From Zooshikella sp050749885 (GTDB lineage: Bacteria > Pseudomonadota > Gammaproteobacteria > Pseudomonadales > Zooshikellaceae), in NCBI RefSeq assembly GCF_050749885.1, contig NZ_JBOIUB010000010.1, positions 1 through 64,000 of the forward strand: a DNA stretch of 64,000 nucleotides, given 5' to 3'. Below the pieces are notes generated by a model that was not told where the DNA came from, ran no database searches, and saw only the letters and a list, made by a program, of their open reading frames with translations. The position numbers and the translations under genes were made by a program. Below, in pieces: positions 1 to 9,047 of this stretch (positions are counted from its first letter, which is position 1; each line of letters starts with the position of its first letter).

Positions 1-2
1 CG

Positions 3-2318
3 GGCACCTTCCTCACGGTGCCGAACAAAGTCACCAATATCCACAATAACAGCAGTACCTTCCGCCCCTATAACGCTGGGGTGGCGATTGGTGATGTGAG
101 TCCGACGTTACCGGATATGCCACCGCCGCCGATTAAACCCGCGGGTGGCGGTTGTGGTGGTGCGGCCGTCATAATTGCTGTTGTTGCGATTGCAGCCACT
201 ATTTTTACGGCGGGGGCGGCAGGCGCTGCTATGGCTGCTGCGGGCAGCGCGGCTGCCACGGCTGGTGCAACCACACTTGGAACCATGTCTCTGGGGGCAA
301 GTGTCTTGGCTGGCTCAGCAGGGCTTGGCTTTGCTGCAACTGCGACAGCCGCATTTGCGGGGGGCGTTGTTGGTTCACTGGCTGGGCAAATGGCTGGTGT
401 TGCGATGGGAGTACAAGATGGTATCTCCTTTAAGCAAGCGCTTAAGAGCGGTGTCACTACGGCTATATCGGCAGGTGTAGGGCATGGGCTAGGTCAGTTG
501 GCTAAGGCGAGTCCTGCTGTTGCAAATATTATTGGCACTTCAAAAGGGGTTAGTAACTGGCAGGCGGTTGCAAGAGCGGGAATCAGTAATCTTGCTGTAC
601 AAGGTGTTCAGCAGGCAATTGGCTACCAGAAGAAGTTTGATTGGCGCTCGACTGCTGCTTCTGTGATTTCAACGGGTATTAGCAGAAATATCAATGGTCA
701 AAGTGAACTTAACCCAGATAGTGGTCAGTGGGAAATCGCACAGGAAGAAGCTACTCGAGCGGCGACGAGTGCGCTTGTAGAAGAAGCAGTTGCTTCTAAA
801 ATTTATGGCCGGAAGTTTGAGTTTGCCAATGTGTCTTCTAGCGCGATTACAGGTGCGATTAAAGGTCACTTTAGCACCAATTGGCAGTTTATGGAGCAGC
901 GCCAAGGAAACTCTCGTATCCATCAGGAACAGGCTGTTAAGCATAAGCAGGCGAGTTTGGCTCAAAGCAGTGAAACTATTATTTCAGAGAGGAGGAAAGG
1001 ATTTTTAGAAATAGAACAAAGACTAAATAAGTTTGATCCCTTACTTGAGAATATTGAAAGTACTGATAATTTTGAAAACTTAAGTTATTCAGAAAAAGCA
1101 GAAATCATAGGTGAAACTTTTCAAGAATACAGTCAAGATCTTTTATATATAGCTGATCGTCTTGAAAATGAGCAAGAGTTTCAAAATTTTGTTATTGATG
1201 ATATGAAGCTAAATGGATATAACTCTATTTTTGCAAAAATTTCAAGATTGCAAGATTTAAAAGCTCTTTCATTGAATGAAAAGGACTTAGTTAAAAGTCT
1301 TGTTGGTTCTGTTAGATCTACAGCTGAATACGCAAATGATATTTCAGAAAGAGTACTTAATGTTGATAATCACTCTCAAGATAAAGTGGCTTCATTTTTT
1401 ACCACTTTAACAACTGAAAAGCTAAATACTGTTGGTAGCACTTCTTTACTTGCTGATTTGGCTACAATTCCCCCCTATATAGGAAACGCGGTTGGTGCTG
1501 GGCAAACTGTTGCTCTTGATAAAGAAGAAATATTATTAAAGTCTTCGTATGCGCTGGGTTTAATTTCAACAGATCAAATGATTGAAAGGTATGGTGACTT
1601 AAAAACAACACAGTTTTTGAATACATTACCATTAGTTGGAGGACTTTTTGCTCTTACAATAAAGGCGCCTAAAGTTATTGGGAATGCTGTTGACGTAGTA
1701 AAAGATGTGAGCAAATCTTTAAGAAGTGCTGGTGGAATAAAAAAAGTACTTTCTACACGTGATGTTTTATGGGCGCACTTAGATAAAATAGATAGTAAAA
1801 TTGATAGCTTTGTTGATTATATGTCCTCTAAGACATCAATGAGGAAAGAGTCATATAATCAAAGTAGGCTGATGCGAGCTGAGAGGCCTGTAAGTGGAAA
1901 AGGGTATTTAGGTGGAGAGAGAATCAAAAGACGAGAGCTGTATTTAATAAAAAAGGAACTTGAGAAGAATGGAGTTTCTTTAGTTAAAAATTCTGATGCT
2001 TATTTGGATGCTTTAGGTAGAAAAAGCGGTCAAAAGTATAGAGGAGGGTTTAGCCCATCAGAAAAAAAACTATATCTTAGAAGAGGTGCAACTAGATATG
2101 AAGTAACACATGAATTAAAGCATGCTAGAGATTTTATAGAGTTGGGCTATGAAAAATATATGAAACTTGGAGTATTTGAAAGAGAGCGGCGGGTTTATGA
2201 AAAAATAATTAATCAAAAGCATTTATTTAATGCTGATGAGATAAAGCATGCAACATGGTATATAAATGATCTTGCTCAAAAGCATCAGATAAAAGGGTGG
2301 AAGGTTATCAATGAATAA
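3..2318 (+). CDS. C-terminal part of a polymorphic toxin (CdiA/FhaB-like) with metallopeptidase-like toxin tip
   Basis: The frame is open to the left window edge, so the gene begins upstream; the GTG at 18 is probably not the true start. Residues about 45-130 form a long Gly/Ala-rich hydrophobic stretch followed by an SFKQALKSG segment, the style of the DUF637 pretoxin region of filamentous exoproteins. The last ~140 residues carry THELKHARD, a HExxH zinc-binding motif, which together with the conserved surroundings resembles zincin-like metallopeptidase toxin tips of polymorphic toxins. Base composition changes from GC-rich before about position 1000 to clearly AT-rich after it, as expected when toxin tips are swapped by recombination. 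The stop overlaps the next gene. The carrier type (two-partner exoprotein or another polymorphic toxin) is uncertain; the toxin role is inferred. Confidence 0.7.
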   Translation, partial: GTFLTVPNKVTNIHNNSSTFRPYNAGVAIGDVSPTLPDMPPPPIKPAGGGCGGAAVIIAVVAIAATIFTAGAAGAAMAAAGSAAATAGATTLGTMSLGASVLAGSAGLGFAATATAAFAGGVVGSLAGQMAGVAMGVQDGISFKQALKSGVTTAISAGVGHGLGQLAKASPAVANIIGTSKGVSNWQAVARAGISNLAVQGVQQAIGYQKKFDWRSTAASVISTGISRNINGQSELNPDSGQWEIAQEEATRAATSALVEEAVASKIYGRKFEFANVSSSAITGAIKGHFSTNWQFMEQRQGNSRIHQEQAVKHKQASLAQSSETIISERRKGFLEIEQRLNKFDPLLENIESTDNFENLSYSEKAEIIGETFQEYSQDLLYIADRLENEQEFQNFVIDDMKLNGYNSIFAKISRLQDLKALSLNEKDLVKSLVGSVRSTAEYANDISERVLNVDNHSQDKVASFFTTLTTEKLNTVGSTSLLADLATIPPYIGNAVGAGQTVALDKEEILLKSSYALGLISTDQMIERYGDLKTTQFLNTLPLVGGLFALTIKAPKVIGNAVDVVKDVSKSLRSAGGIKKVLSTRDVLWAHLDKIDSKIDSFVDYMSSKTSMRKESYNQSRLMRAERPVSGKGYLGGERIKRRELYLIKKELEKNGVSLVKNSDAYLDALGRKSGQKYRGGFSPSEKKLYLRRGATRYEVTHELKHARDFIELGYEKYMKLGVFERERRVYEKIINQKHLFNADEIKHATWYINDLAQKHQIKGWKVINE

Positions 2319-2556
2319 TGAAAAAGCGATTGATCTTGCGGAACAAGCTCTTAAAGACTCAGGAGTTAAGGAGTTGCCAAAAGTACATGGTGTGCATTAT
2401 AACAAAGAGGGAGAGCTTGGACAGTATACAGGGGACCGCTACCCCGAAAAGTGGACTGTATACTTTAAAATTGAAGGTCTTCCAGAAGGTTTCGATGATA
2501 TTCTGAGTGTAATTGTCTACCCTGATGGAAAAACTGAGATTCCAGACATTTTATGA
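2311..2556 (+). CDS. Probable immunity protein of the upstream toxin
   Basis: An 81-residue acidic cytosolic protein with no signal peptide. Its ATG overlaps the last codons of the toxin gene by 8 bases, so the two are translationally coupled. It contains a compact segment with KWTVYFKIEG and IVYPDGKTEI, suggesting a small mixed alpha/beta fold. I do not recognise its family by sequence. Small size, acidity and overlap with a toxin tip are the usual marks of a cognate immunity gene that protects the producer and its kin from the toxin. The function is inferred from position only. Confidence 0.6.
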   Translation: MNNEKAIDLAEQALKDSGVKELPKVHGVHYNKEGELGQYTGDRYPEKWTVYFKIEGLPEGFDDILSVIVYPDGKTEIPDIL

Positions 2557-2604
2557 GTAGCAGCGAAAAAAAGAGGACAGCCAAGATTTGACTATGATCA
2601 AAAA

Positions 2605-2638
2605 ATAGCCAGGTGTGTAGGTCTATACTTCTGGCTAT
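2605..2638. repeat. Imperfect hairpin upstream of the transposase
   Basis: An 8-bp perfect inverted repeat (atagccag / ctggctat) separated by 18 bases lies about 30 bases before the transposase start. Y1/HUH transposases recognise hairpins at element ends, so this could be such an end or a relict REP-type hairpin. No matching partner was identified downstream. Confidence 0.3.
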
Positions 2639-2669
2639 AAAGTAGTCAGTTTTGAGTGGGAGTTTAAGG

Positions 2670-3737
2670 ATGACACGGCCACGAAGTCAGTTAGTAAGTG
2701 TGGCGGATACTCCGTATTATCATTGTATATGTCGGTGTGTGCGTCGTGCTTTTTTGTGCGGCGATGACCGGGTAACGGGTCAAAACTTTGATCACCGAAA
2801 AGCTTGGTTGGTTGAACGACTCACCGAGCTGGTTAAGGTGTTTGCCATTGATATATGTGCCTATGCGGTGATGTCAAATCACTATCATTTAGTGGTTCGT
2901 ATTAATAAGGAAAAGGCAGAACAATGGACGGATGATGAAGTCATTCGTCGTTGGCGGAAGTTATACCACGGACCACCCATGATTCAGCGTTTTTTAGCGG
3001 GAGCGACGCTGGATAAAGCTGAATTAAAAGTGGTTAATGATATTGTGCAGCAATGGCGGCAGCGGTTATCTGATTTATCCTGGTTTATGCGCTGTTTAAA
3101 TGAACCTATTGCTCGATGGGCCAATGATGAAGATGGTTGTAAAGGTCGGTTTTGGGAAGGGCGCTTTAAAAGCCAAGCATTATTGGATGAAGCGGCATTA
3201 ATAACCTGCATGAGTTATGTAGATTTAAACCCCGTGCGTGCGGGTATGGCAGAGACACCTGAAGCATCCGATTTTACTTCCATTCAAGCGAGGATGATGG
3301 CGTGGGTAAAACGACAACAAAAAAGGGAGCAGAAAAAAACGTTATCAAATAAACGTATTGTTAGGACCACTAAGCTGCCTAAACAAGCTGCTCCTGTTGT
3401 ACCCTTATTGCGATTTTCCGGTCATGAAAAACAGCATAAAAAAACTACGATACCCTTTACATTAAAAGACTATTTGCAACTGGTGGACTGGTTAGGAAGA
3501 GCTATTCGAGATGATAAAAGAGGTGCTATCAGCGAGCTGCATCCCCCTATACTGGAACGTTTGAATATCAATAAAGATGAGTTGTTGGTTTATGTTAGTC
3601 GAAAAGAAAAAAGGTTTATTGATGTGATAGGAACAGAGAATAATTTTCAAAAAATAGCTGAGCAATGGCAACGTAAGTTTATTAAAGGAATAAGTTTGGC
3701 TAAGCAGCTATTTTCTGGACAAAGCATATATACATAA
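2670..3737 (+). CDS. REP-associated tyrosine transposase (Y1_Tnp, HUH family)
   Basis: 355 residues from the ATG at 2670; an in-frame TTG at 2652 is possible, but MTRPRSQL is the usual N-terminus of this group. The protein has DTPYYHC near the start, the HUH metal motif in SNHYHLVV (about residues 70-77) and YVDLNPVRAGM further on. These are the hallmarks of single-strand Y1 transposases related to IS200/IS605 and RAYT proteins, which nick DNA at hairpins with a catalytic tyrosine. The C-terminal third is a basic extension. The reading frame looks intact. It stands alone, without a TnpB partner, as is normal for RAYTs, which usually act on dispersed REP hairpins. Confidence 0.88.
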   Translation: MTRPRSQLVSVADTPYYHCICRCVRRAFLCGDDRVTGQNFDHRKAWLVERLTELVKVFAIDICAYAVMSNHYHLVVRINKEKAEQWTDDEVIRRWRKLYHGPPMIQRFLAGATLDKAELKVVNDIVQQWRQRLSDLSWFMRCLNEPIARWANDEDGCKGRFWEGRFKSQALLDEAALITCMSYVDLNPVRAGMAETPEASDFTSIQARMMAWVKRQQKREQKKTLSNKRIVRTTKLPKQAAPVVPLLRFSGHEKQHKKTTIPFTLKDYLQLVDWLGRAIRDDKRGAISELHPPILERLNINKDELLVYVSRKEKRFIDVIGTENNFQKIAEQWQRKFIKGISLAKQLFSGQSIYT

Positions 3738-4089
3738 GCTGCAGTAGGTTGTTATAAGTTATAATGATGCTTTAGTTTAGTATCAGTCACTGAATAGTCG
3801 TTGAACAAGCAGCGAATTCATCCCTTATGTGTTTTGCCGCAGACAGTTTATTTCAAAAGCTGCGTTTCACATCCTCGATCAAGATCATTTGAGTTACTGA
3901 TATTAGGTTGACTTTTAGTTATATAAATAGTGGGTGTTCTTTTATTATTTTCAATAAAAGAACTTTTCTTGCATTATTCTTCTTGATTTGAATGAATATT
4001 GGATATTCTTCAAGTATAATTCCTCAACTTTTAAATGATTTTATAGATCCATTGGCGGTTTAATGAGTCAGTGGTAGGGTATTATTGGT
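3738..4089. other. Intergenic region, 352 bp
   Basis: AT-rich and without a convincing gene. It holds a strong hairpin at 3936-3963, listed separately, and a shorter palindrome (gaatat-tgg-atattc) near 3995-4010 in front of the small secreted protein genes. Confidence 0.5.
3936..3970 (+). terminator. Rho-independent terminator
   Basis: A perfect 11-bp inverted repeat (gttcttttatt / aataaaagaac) with a 6-base loop is followed directly by TTTTCTT. It lies about 200 bases after the transposase stop and would insulate the small secreted protein genes. Confidence 0.6.
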
Positions 4090-4422
4090 ATGAAAAAAAT
4101 TATTATTGCTGTTTTAGTCGGGCTATTTTCTACAATCACGCTTGCTGACAAAGTTTGGGATGGTACTGTTAAAGGCCAAATTGAGCAAATTGATGTGAGC
4201 AGTACAGACGATATGACTTTTAGGGTGATACTAAAAGGCGTTCCTTCTATGTGTAAAAATGATCATAGATTTGCTTACTTAAAAAAGACTGACAACAGTC
4301 CAATATATGATACTTATGTAAGCGCATTATTAGCTGCAAAGTTTGCTCAAGCTGAAGTGACAATTTATAGCTCAAAGGATGAAAATGGTTTTTGTCGTAT
4401 TGGGTATATTGCAATCCGTTAA
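4090..4422 (+). CDS. Small secreted protein, paralogue A
   Basis: 110 residues. The first ~19 form a clear Sec signal peptide (MKKIIIAVLVGLFSTITLA) cut before DKVWDG. The mature part of ~90 residues has two cysteines (in PSMCKND and GFCRIGY), which may form a disulfide, and a helix-like segment YVSALLAAKFAQAEV. The layout (beta strand with GQI-like start, first cysteine, helix rich in Ala, last strand with second cysteine) is shared with the products at 4495 and 4960, so I take the three as distant paralogues. I recognise no named family. Probable location is the periplasm or outside the cell; function unknown. Confidence 0.75.
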   Translation: MKKIIIAVLVGLFSTITLADKVWDGTVKGQIEQIDVSSTDDMTFRVILKGVPSMCKNDHRFAYLKKTDNSPIYDTYVSALLAAKFAQAEVTIYSSKDENGFCRIGYIAIR

Positions 4423-4494
4423 TAAATGACGTGTATCAATTATATGGTTTATATTAATACTCTTTATTTTAGTAAAGGAATATATGGAGCGCTC

Positions 4495-4836
4495 GTGAGA
4501 AAATTAGTTTTAATGATTACTTTGTTTGCTATATCGTTATCTTTACAAGCAAACGATGTTACTGCAGAGAAAAAAATAGATCGTATCCAAGTTGGTATTA
4601 GCTCCCAAGGGGGAGAGGTGAATTATTATTTTTATAATGAAAATGGTTGGGGAGCTGAAGGCTGTCCACATGCAGTTTATGCCTTTATGAAAGAAAGTGA
4701 TAAGGGAGCAAAAGCGATCTTGAGCCTTGCAATGTCAGCTAAAGCTTCAGGATCAAATGTGAAATTTTTAGGGACATGTGGTGATGATTCAGGTAATAAA
4801 GAATACCTGCGGGCAAGGTACATGTTTCAGTTCTGA
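4495..4836 (+). CDS. Small secreted protein, paralogue B
   Basis: I chose the GTG at 4495 because a GGAGC ribosome site sits just before it and the protein then begins with a proper signal peptide (MRKLVLMITLFAISLSLQA); an earlier in-frame ATG at 4426 would bury that signal. The mature protein is ~94 residues with cysteines in EGCPHAVY and LGTCGDD and an Ala-rich helix (AILSLAMSAKASG), matching the plan of its neighbours at 4090 and 4960. It follows paralogue A by 72 bases and is probably co-transcribed, ending at the terminator at 4873. Function unknown. Confidence 0.72.
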   Translation: MRKLVLMITLFAISLSLQANDVTAEKKIDRIQVGISSQGGEVNYYFYNENGWGAEGCPHAVYAFMKESDKGAKAILSLAMSAKASGSNVKFLGTCGDDSGNKEYLRARYMFQF

Positions 4837-4872
4837 TATCAATTTATAATCAGAAGTAGATAGTTGTGAACT

Positions 4873-4912
4873 CTCAACACTCCTTGTTATAAATAAGGAG
4901 TGTTGAGTTTAA
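4873..4912. terminator. Rho-independent terminator, probably bidirectional
   Basis: A perfect 13-bp inverted repeat (ctcaacactcctt / aaggagtgttgag) with a 9-base loop, followed by TTTAAG. It lies between the convergent genes at 4495 (plus) and 4960 (minus) and could serve both. Confidence 0.75.
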
Positions 4913-4959
4913 GTATGTTAAGACAAACAGAAATATTTACAGGGTCTTATAATCCTAAA

Positions 4960-5283
4960 CTAGTTATCAGGGTCAAATTGTGTGACTAAGCAGTAACCTT
5001 GTCCATCTTCTCTTCCGGAAGTATATACGGTTCCAACTGTTTTTCCTGAAGCCCATGCTGCTATAACAACGGATGTCATTGCACTGTATTCTTGTTTTAT
5101 TAGCATCCATCCATATGGCGAGCCTACACAGTTATCAGGTAGTCCTTTATCCATCATGATCATAATACCACCCGTTATCGCTGTAAGGTTCACAATTTTA
5201 CCACTTTGATAATTAGGCTCAGAATTTGCCATTAATGAAATTGTACAAAGAAATAAAAATAAAAATAAAAATATTTTTTTCAT
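4960..5283 (-). CDS. Small secreted protein, paralogue C
   Basis: The ATG at 5283 is preceded by GAAGGA and gives a strong signal peptide (MKKIFLFLFLFLCTISLMA). The mature part of ~88 residues begins NSEPNYQSGKIV and has two cysteines (PDNCVGS and GYCLVTQ) around an Ala-rich helix (MTSVVIAAWASGKTV). Layout and length match the two genes on the other strand. The three-gene set faces a shared terminator. No family name recognised. Likely a disulfide-stabilised periplasmic or exported protein. Confidence 0.75.
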   Translation of the reverse strand: MKKIFLFLFLFLCTISLMANSEPNYQSGKIVNLTAITGGIMIMMDKGLPDNCVGSPYGWMLIKQEYSAMTSVVIAAWASGKTVGTVYTSGREDGQGYCLVTQFDPDN

Positions 5284-5608
5284 TGTTTTTCCTTCAATTG
5301 TATTGGAAAAATAAATCACTGGTGCCTTGTGATTTATATAGTTTACTCACTTAATTACAGCATATTTGTAAATCATAAGGGGCATTATAAGTGGTATTTT
5401 CATTATGTCGAAGAAAAAATAGTTATCCACTAGCTACTTGTTGTTAAACGATAGTTGTTAGTGACAGCTAAGTTCTTGGCTATATTGCTATTTATGTATG
5501 GTATTCATTTTTGTTTGTTATGCTAAATTAGGTGATCATTATATATTGCTTATATAGAGTACTTCTTCTATGAGTGACATATATATTATAAAACTGTTTG
5601 AAAACAGC
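5284..5608. other. Intergenic region, 325 bp
   Basis: Very AT-rich. It should contain the promoter of the small secreted protein at 4960 and the end of the minus-strand secretion operon. A short hairpin (ctgtt-tgaa-aacag, 5594-5607) lies directly after the stop of the M50 gene; read on the minus strand it is followed by TTTTATAAT, so it is a plausible weak terminator. Nothing else seen. Confidence 0.45.
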
Positions 5609-7675
5609 TTAGATACTCACTTCCCTACGTAAAATAGAAAGCACTCGTTTCCAAGCAAGAACAGCTAGACTCACTGGTTTGCTTTTGGCAACAATGGTAC
5701 CTTTTAAGCGCATGATGGGGTATTCAGGGGATTTGTTTAGTGATGTTTGCAGTGGATAAATGCTGGTAACAGGGCTGTTTTGTTGTTGTTGATCTTGGTT
5801 TATAGGGATATCTCCTCCATATGTAGACTGAAGCAAAGGTTCATCTATGGCGAGTAAATTGACTGACCCTACTTCCATGACGGTTACTGGTAGTGGAGTT
5901 AATTCCGGGCTTTCTGGGTAGAAAGTGGCTGAAGTTGGTTGAAATAATTGTAAATCTTCTGCAGTGATAAAGGCATTGAGTTGACCATGGTTTTCACTGG
6001 ATAAACGAGCATAAGGGTAGTTGTTATTTATCCACATCTTTTCTGTGAGTGCAGGATCTACCCATGATATTTTCCCTGAAAATGGCGCATGAACTGTCAG
6101 TAATGTTCTACTTTTGACTAATCCTGAAAGTTTGGTTTCTGCTTCGTATTTACGTCGGAGTAAGATTTCGTACTGAATAAGGTGTTCTTTTGAACCCATT
6201 ATTAGACGAATTTGCTCATCAATAACCGCTAAAGTAACGCGAGTTGATTCAATATCCAAATTTAATTGGGTGTTAGTAAAACGAATTAAAATATCACCTT
6301 TTTGTACTTGTTTACCTTCGTAAATATTTATTTCACTGACCTGAGATGGCATAACAGGATATAGTTTGATTGACTCATGAGGAGTATAAACAGCAGGGTA
6401 CTTGATAGACCATTGCTGTGGTATAGCGCATATTAGAAGGAGTATAGCGATACAGCTGCTGATACATAATTTACGATACATTGACGTAGTGGGTAATAAA
6501 TGGGTAAACCACAGCTGTATTTCTTTAAAAATAGGCATAAGCAATAATTTAAAGGTTAAGACAATAAAAAGAATAATCCCTAGTGCTTTGAACACAAAGT
6601 TATAAACAACATAGATGATACCTAGAAAGTAAACCAAGCGTACAATCCAAGTAAGCCAGGCGTAGCTGATAAGAAATATTCTATGGGTATGGAAGTGATG
6701 TACATGTTCTGGATATTGGGCACCAAAAATTAAATGACGTAGTTGCCAACGAGCAAGTGCAAATGACTTGCTTTGCAGGTTATCAATATTAATAACATCT
6801 GCGAGAAAGTAATACCCATCAAACTTCAAGCATGGATTAAGGTTGACCAGAAGCGTCATGACAACGCTGGTTGTTATAATAAAGGTAAGGCAAGTCTGGA
6901 AAGGGCCAGTGGGTAAAAATGACCAGATAAATAATGCTAAACCTGCAATGATTAACTCTACCATGACGCCTGCACAGGAGATAGCCAGTCGGTGTTGTCG
7001 AGATGCAAGTGACCATGCTGTTGTTGTATCCGTAAAAAAACGAGGCCAGAAAACGATAAAGGCGATACCCATTGAGGTTACGGGCACCTGAAAACGAGTT
7101 GCCATTAATGCATGTCCAAGTTCGTGGCAAAACTTAAGAAAAATGAGACAAATACTGAGTAATAACCACCCTGATGGTTGATATAAATAGTTAAAGGCGT
7201 GTGTAAATTGATCCCATTGGTGGCTTACTAAGAATAAACCTAAACTGGTTAAAATGAGCCAGGTTCCTATGAAATATTTACTGAATATAAAACCAAAGTA
7301 GGGTAACCAAGCTTGTAAAGCATTTTGCGGTTGGAATAATGAAATGTTAAAGAAGCATAATTTTAGTAATGCATCATGCCATGTTAATTTTGGTTTTGAT
7401 ATTTTTTTAGCGTGCTTAATTAACTGATGTGTATTTAAAAATTGTTCTACTGTTGAAAGTTGCTGCTCATCAATGGTGAACCGTGCTAATTTTTTGAGCA
7501 ATGTTTCTTTAGTTGGGGATGTACTCCATTGCGCTAAAATAGTAAATACCGTTTCATCTAAGCGAAAGTATTTGTGCTGTATGGGATCATATAATGTCCA
7601 ACTGGGTAAGCCATGTGCGGTCATTGGGCCTGGTTGGATTTGTAATTCTTGGCGCAAAGCTGGTAGTTCACTCAT
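5609..7675 (-). CDS. PqqD-like / M50 site-2 protease / HlyD fusion protein
   Basis: 688 residues. Residues ~1-85 resemble a PqqD-like small domain, followed by a multi-span membrane region. It carries HELGH (about residue 183), the zinc motif of M50 intramembrane proteases, and NPCLKFDGYYF, which matches the second M50 metal-ligand region. Beyond ~residue 420 come a further membrane segment and a HlyD-type barrel-sandwich half motif (SEINIYEGKQVQKGDIL) with a short helical hairpin. The ATG at 7675 overlaps the upstream stop (ATGA), so it is translationally coupled to the adaptor at 7672; an in-frame start at 7687 is less likely. It is the last gene of a five-gene operon. Inferred role: membrane core that processes or hands over the giant protein at 11449. 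No ABC ATPase is present. Confidence 0.8.
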   Translation of the reverse strand: MSELPALRQELQIQPGPMTAHGLPSWTLYDPIQHKYFRLDETVFTILAQWSTSPTKETLLKKLARFTIDEQQLSTVEQFLNTHQLIKHAKKISKPKLTWHDALLKLCFFNISLFQPQNALQAWLPYFGFIFSKYFIGTWLILTSLGLFLVSHQWDQFTHAFNYLYQPSGWLLLSICLIFLKFCHELGHALMATRFQVPVTSMGIAFIVFWPRFFTDTTTAWSLASRQHRLAISCAGVMVELIIAGLALFIWSFLPTGPFQTCLTFIITTSVVMTLLVNLNPCLKFDGYYFLADVINIDNLQSKSFALARWQLRHLIFGAQYPEHVHHFHTHRIFLISYAWLTWIVRLVYFLGIIYVVYNFVFKALGIILFIVLTFKLLLMPIFKEIQLWFTHLLPTTSMYRKLCISSCIAILLLICAIPQQWSIKYPAVYTPHESIKLYPVMPSQVSEINIYEGKQVQKGDILIRFTNTQLNLDIESTRVTLAVIDEQIRLIMGSKEHLIQYEILLRRKYEAETKLSGLVKSRTLLTVHAPFSGKISWVDPALTEKMWINNNYPYARLSSENHGQLNAFITAEDLQLFQPTSATFYPESPELTPLPVTVMEVGSVNLLAIDEPLLQSTYGGDIPINQDQQQQNSPVTSIYPLQTSLNKSPEYPIMRLKGTIVAKSKPVSLAVLAWKRVLSILRREVSI

Positions 7676-9045
7676 AAACCTAACCATTGACGAGCTGCAG
7701 TAAGTGGACGGCGGAACAGATAATAAAAGAGTGTTACTTGTTCACCATACACTTTGGCAGTGCCTTGTAGGCCTATGCGAACTTGCTCATTTTTAAACTC
7801 ATTATCGTTAAGGGTTAATTGTGCACGAAGTGGGTAATTTAAACCTATTTCTGGTTTTACATCAGGGAAATAGCTAATTGAGCTTAATTGTGCAGAAATG
7901 GGCGTTGTTGCTTCTGCATTGCGAAAGAAAAGTACTTCATTGCCTTTTTTTAACGGAGTAAAATTTTGTACGCCAAGTGATATAGAAAGTTCAGTGTCAT
8001 TGGGATCACTTAAATACATAATCCTTTCACCCATACTGACAGGTTTACCAATCAATGCCTGGGTATCACTAAATAGTATGACCCCATTTTTCGGTGCTTT
8101 AACATGGATAAATGCCAGCTGCTCTTTGGCGAGGTTTAACTGGGCTTTGGCTAATTCATACTCTGCTTTCTGTTGAGCAAATGCCTGGTTATTATATTGT
8201 ACAAGGGTATTTTGTAGCGCCGTTTTATAGCGTGACTCAGCAACTTGGAGTTGTTCCTGTTTTATTTGATAGTTGTTTTTCAATTCAACGGGTTCATATT
8301 GGTATAAAATATCACCTTGCTTAACCAGTTGATTTGGTTTGACTAACACTTTATTGATTATCCCTGTTAAGGGAGAAGTAATAGGGATTGGCGTTTGTGG
8401 AACAATCTCAGCAGGGGCTAATACAGATAAACGAATAGGCAACATCATGATTAATATGAGTGCTGTGCATATACTAAGATATTTTACAGTTCTTTTTTTG
8501 CTAGAGTTAGATGTTTTTAAACTGCCAAAATGGTGTTGCTCGACAAGAAAAAGATAATGGTAATTTAATAGTTGAATCATCTCTTCATCTGATCGATACC
8601 AGGGTGTATGCCGGCAATAAAGTAGCCCTCCAAAGTATTTCTTTCCTGTATTAAAAGGAGACCAATAAAACTGATTTAATCCTGATTTGTTAAATGTTGC
8701 TTGTAATGACTGATCTGAAATCTGGTTAATTGAATATGTTGAGTGTTTATTGCTTATTAATTTAGACTGTATTAATTTCCTTGCTGCATGAATGAGCGGT
8801 GCTTTTTGATTGATATGCTGGCTATGACTTACACTATATACGAAGACTTGCTTATTTTTATAACCAATAAATAATATAAGATCGTAGTTTAATAGCTGAC
8901 TTGGCGGACAAGTAATTTGCGAGGCTATTGTTTCTTTGGAATGTTGTTCATAGAGTGTACTTATAAACTGGTGATAACAAGACAGTACAGGTAATGTTCT
9001 AGGATTATGACTATCTTTTAAGTGAGCATGTAATGACGCATTCAT
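7672..9045 (-). CDS. HlyD-family membrane fusion protein with N-terminal cytosolic GAF-like domain
   Basis: 457 residues. Residues ~1-185 are soluble and look like a GAF-type alpha/beta domain (LILFIGYKNKQVFVYSV near the start, ending in an LLNYHYLFLVEQH helix). One transmembrane segment follows at about 197-217 (SICTALILIMMLPIRL), then a periplasmic adaptor: lipoyl half motif (GIINKVLVKPNQLVKQGDIL), coiled-coil hairpin, second half motif and beta barrel. This is the plan of inner-membrane adaptors that reach toward TolC. It starts two bases after the end of the upstream adaptor gene and overlaps the M50 gene by ATGA. The sensory-looking domain in front of the adaptor is unusual for a classical HlyD. 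Confidence 0.82.
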   Translation of the reverse strand: MNASLHAHLKDSHNPRTLPVLSCYHQFISTLYEQHSKETIASQITCPPSQLLNYDLILFIGYKNKQVFVYSVSHSQHINQKAPLIHAARKLIQSKLISNKHSTYSINQISDQSLQATFNKSGLNQFYWSPFNTGKKYFGGLLYCRHTPWYRSDEEMIQLLNYHYLFLVEQHHFGSLKTSNSSKKRTVKYLSICTALILIMMLPIRLSVLAPAEIVPQTPIPITSPLTGIINKVLVKPNQLVKQGDILYQYEPVELKNNYQIKQEQLQVAESRYKTALQNTLVQYNNQAFAQQKAEYELAKAQLNLAKEQLAFIHVKAPKNGVILFSDTQALIGKPVSMGERIMYLSDPNDTELSISLGVQNFTPLKKGNEVLFFRNAEATTPISAQLSSISYFPDVKPEIGLNYPLRAQLTLNDNEFKNEQVRIGLQGTAKVYGEQVTLFYYLFRRPLTAARQWLGL

Positions 9046-9047
9046 TG

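Noticed and set aside
68..457. Minus-strand frame rich in Ala and Pro
   Set aside because: Mirror of the Gly/Ala-rich part of the toxin carrier; no ribosome site and low-complexity sequence.
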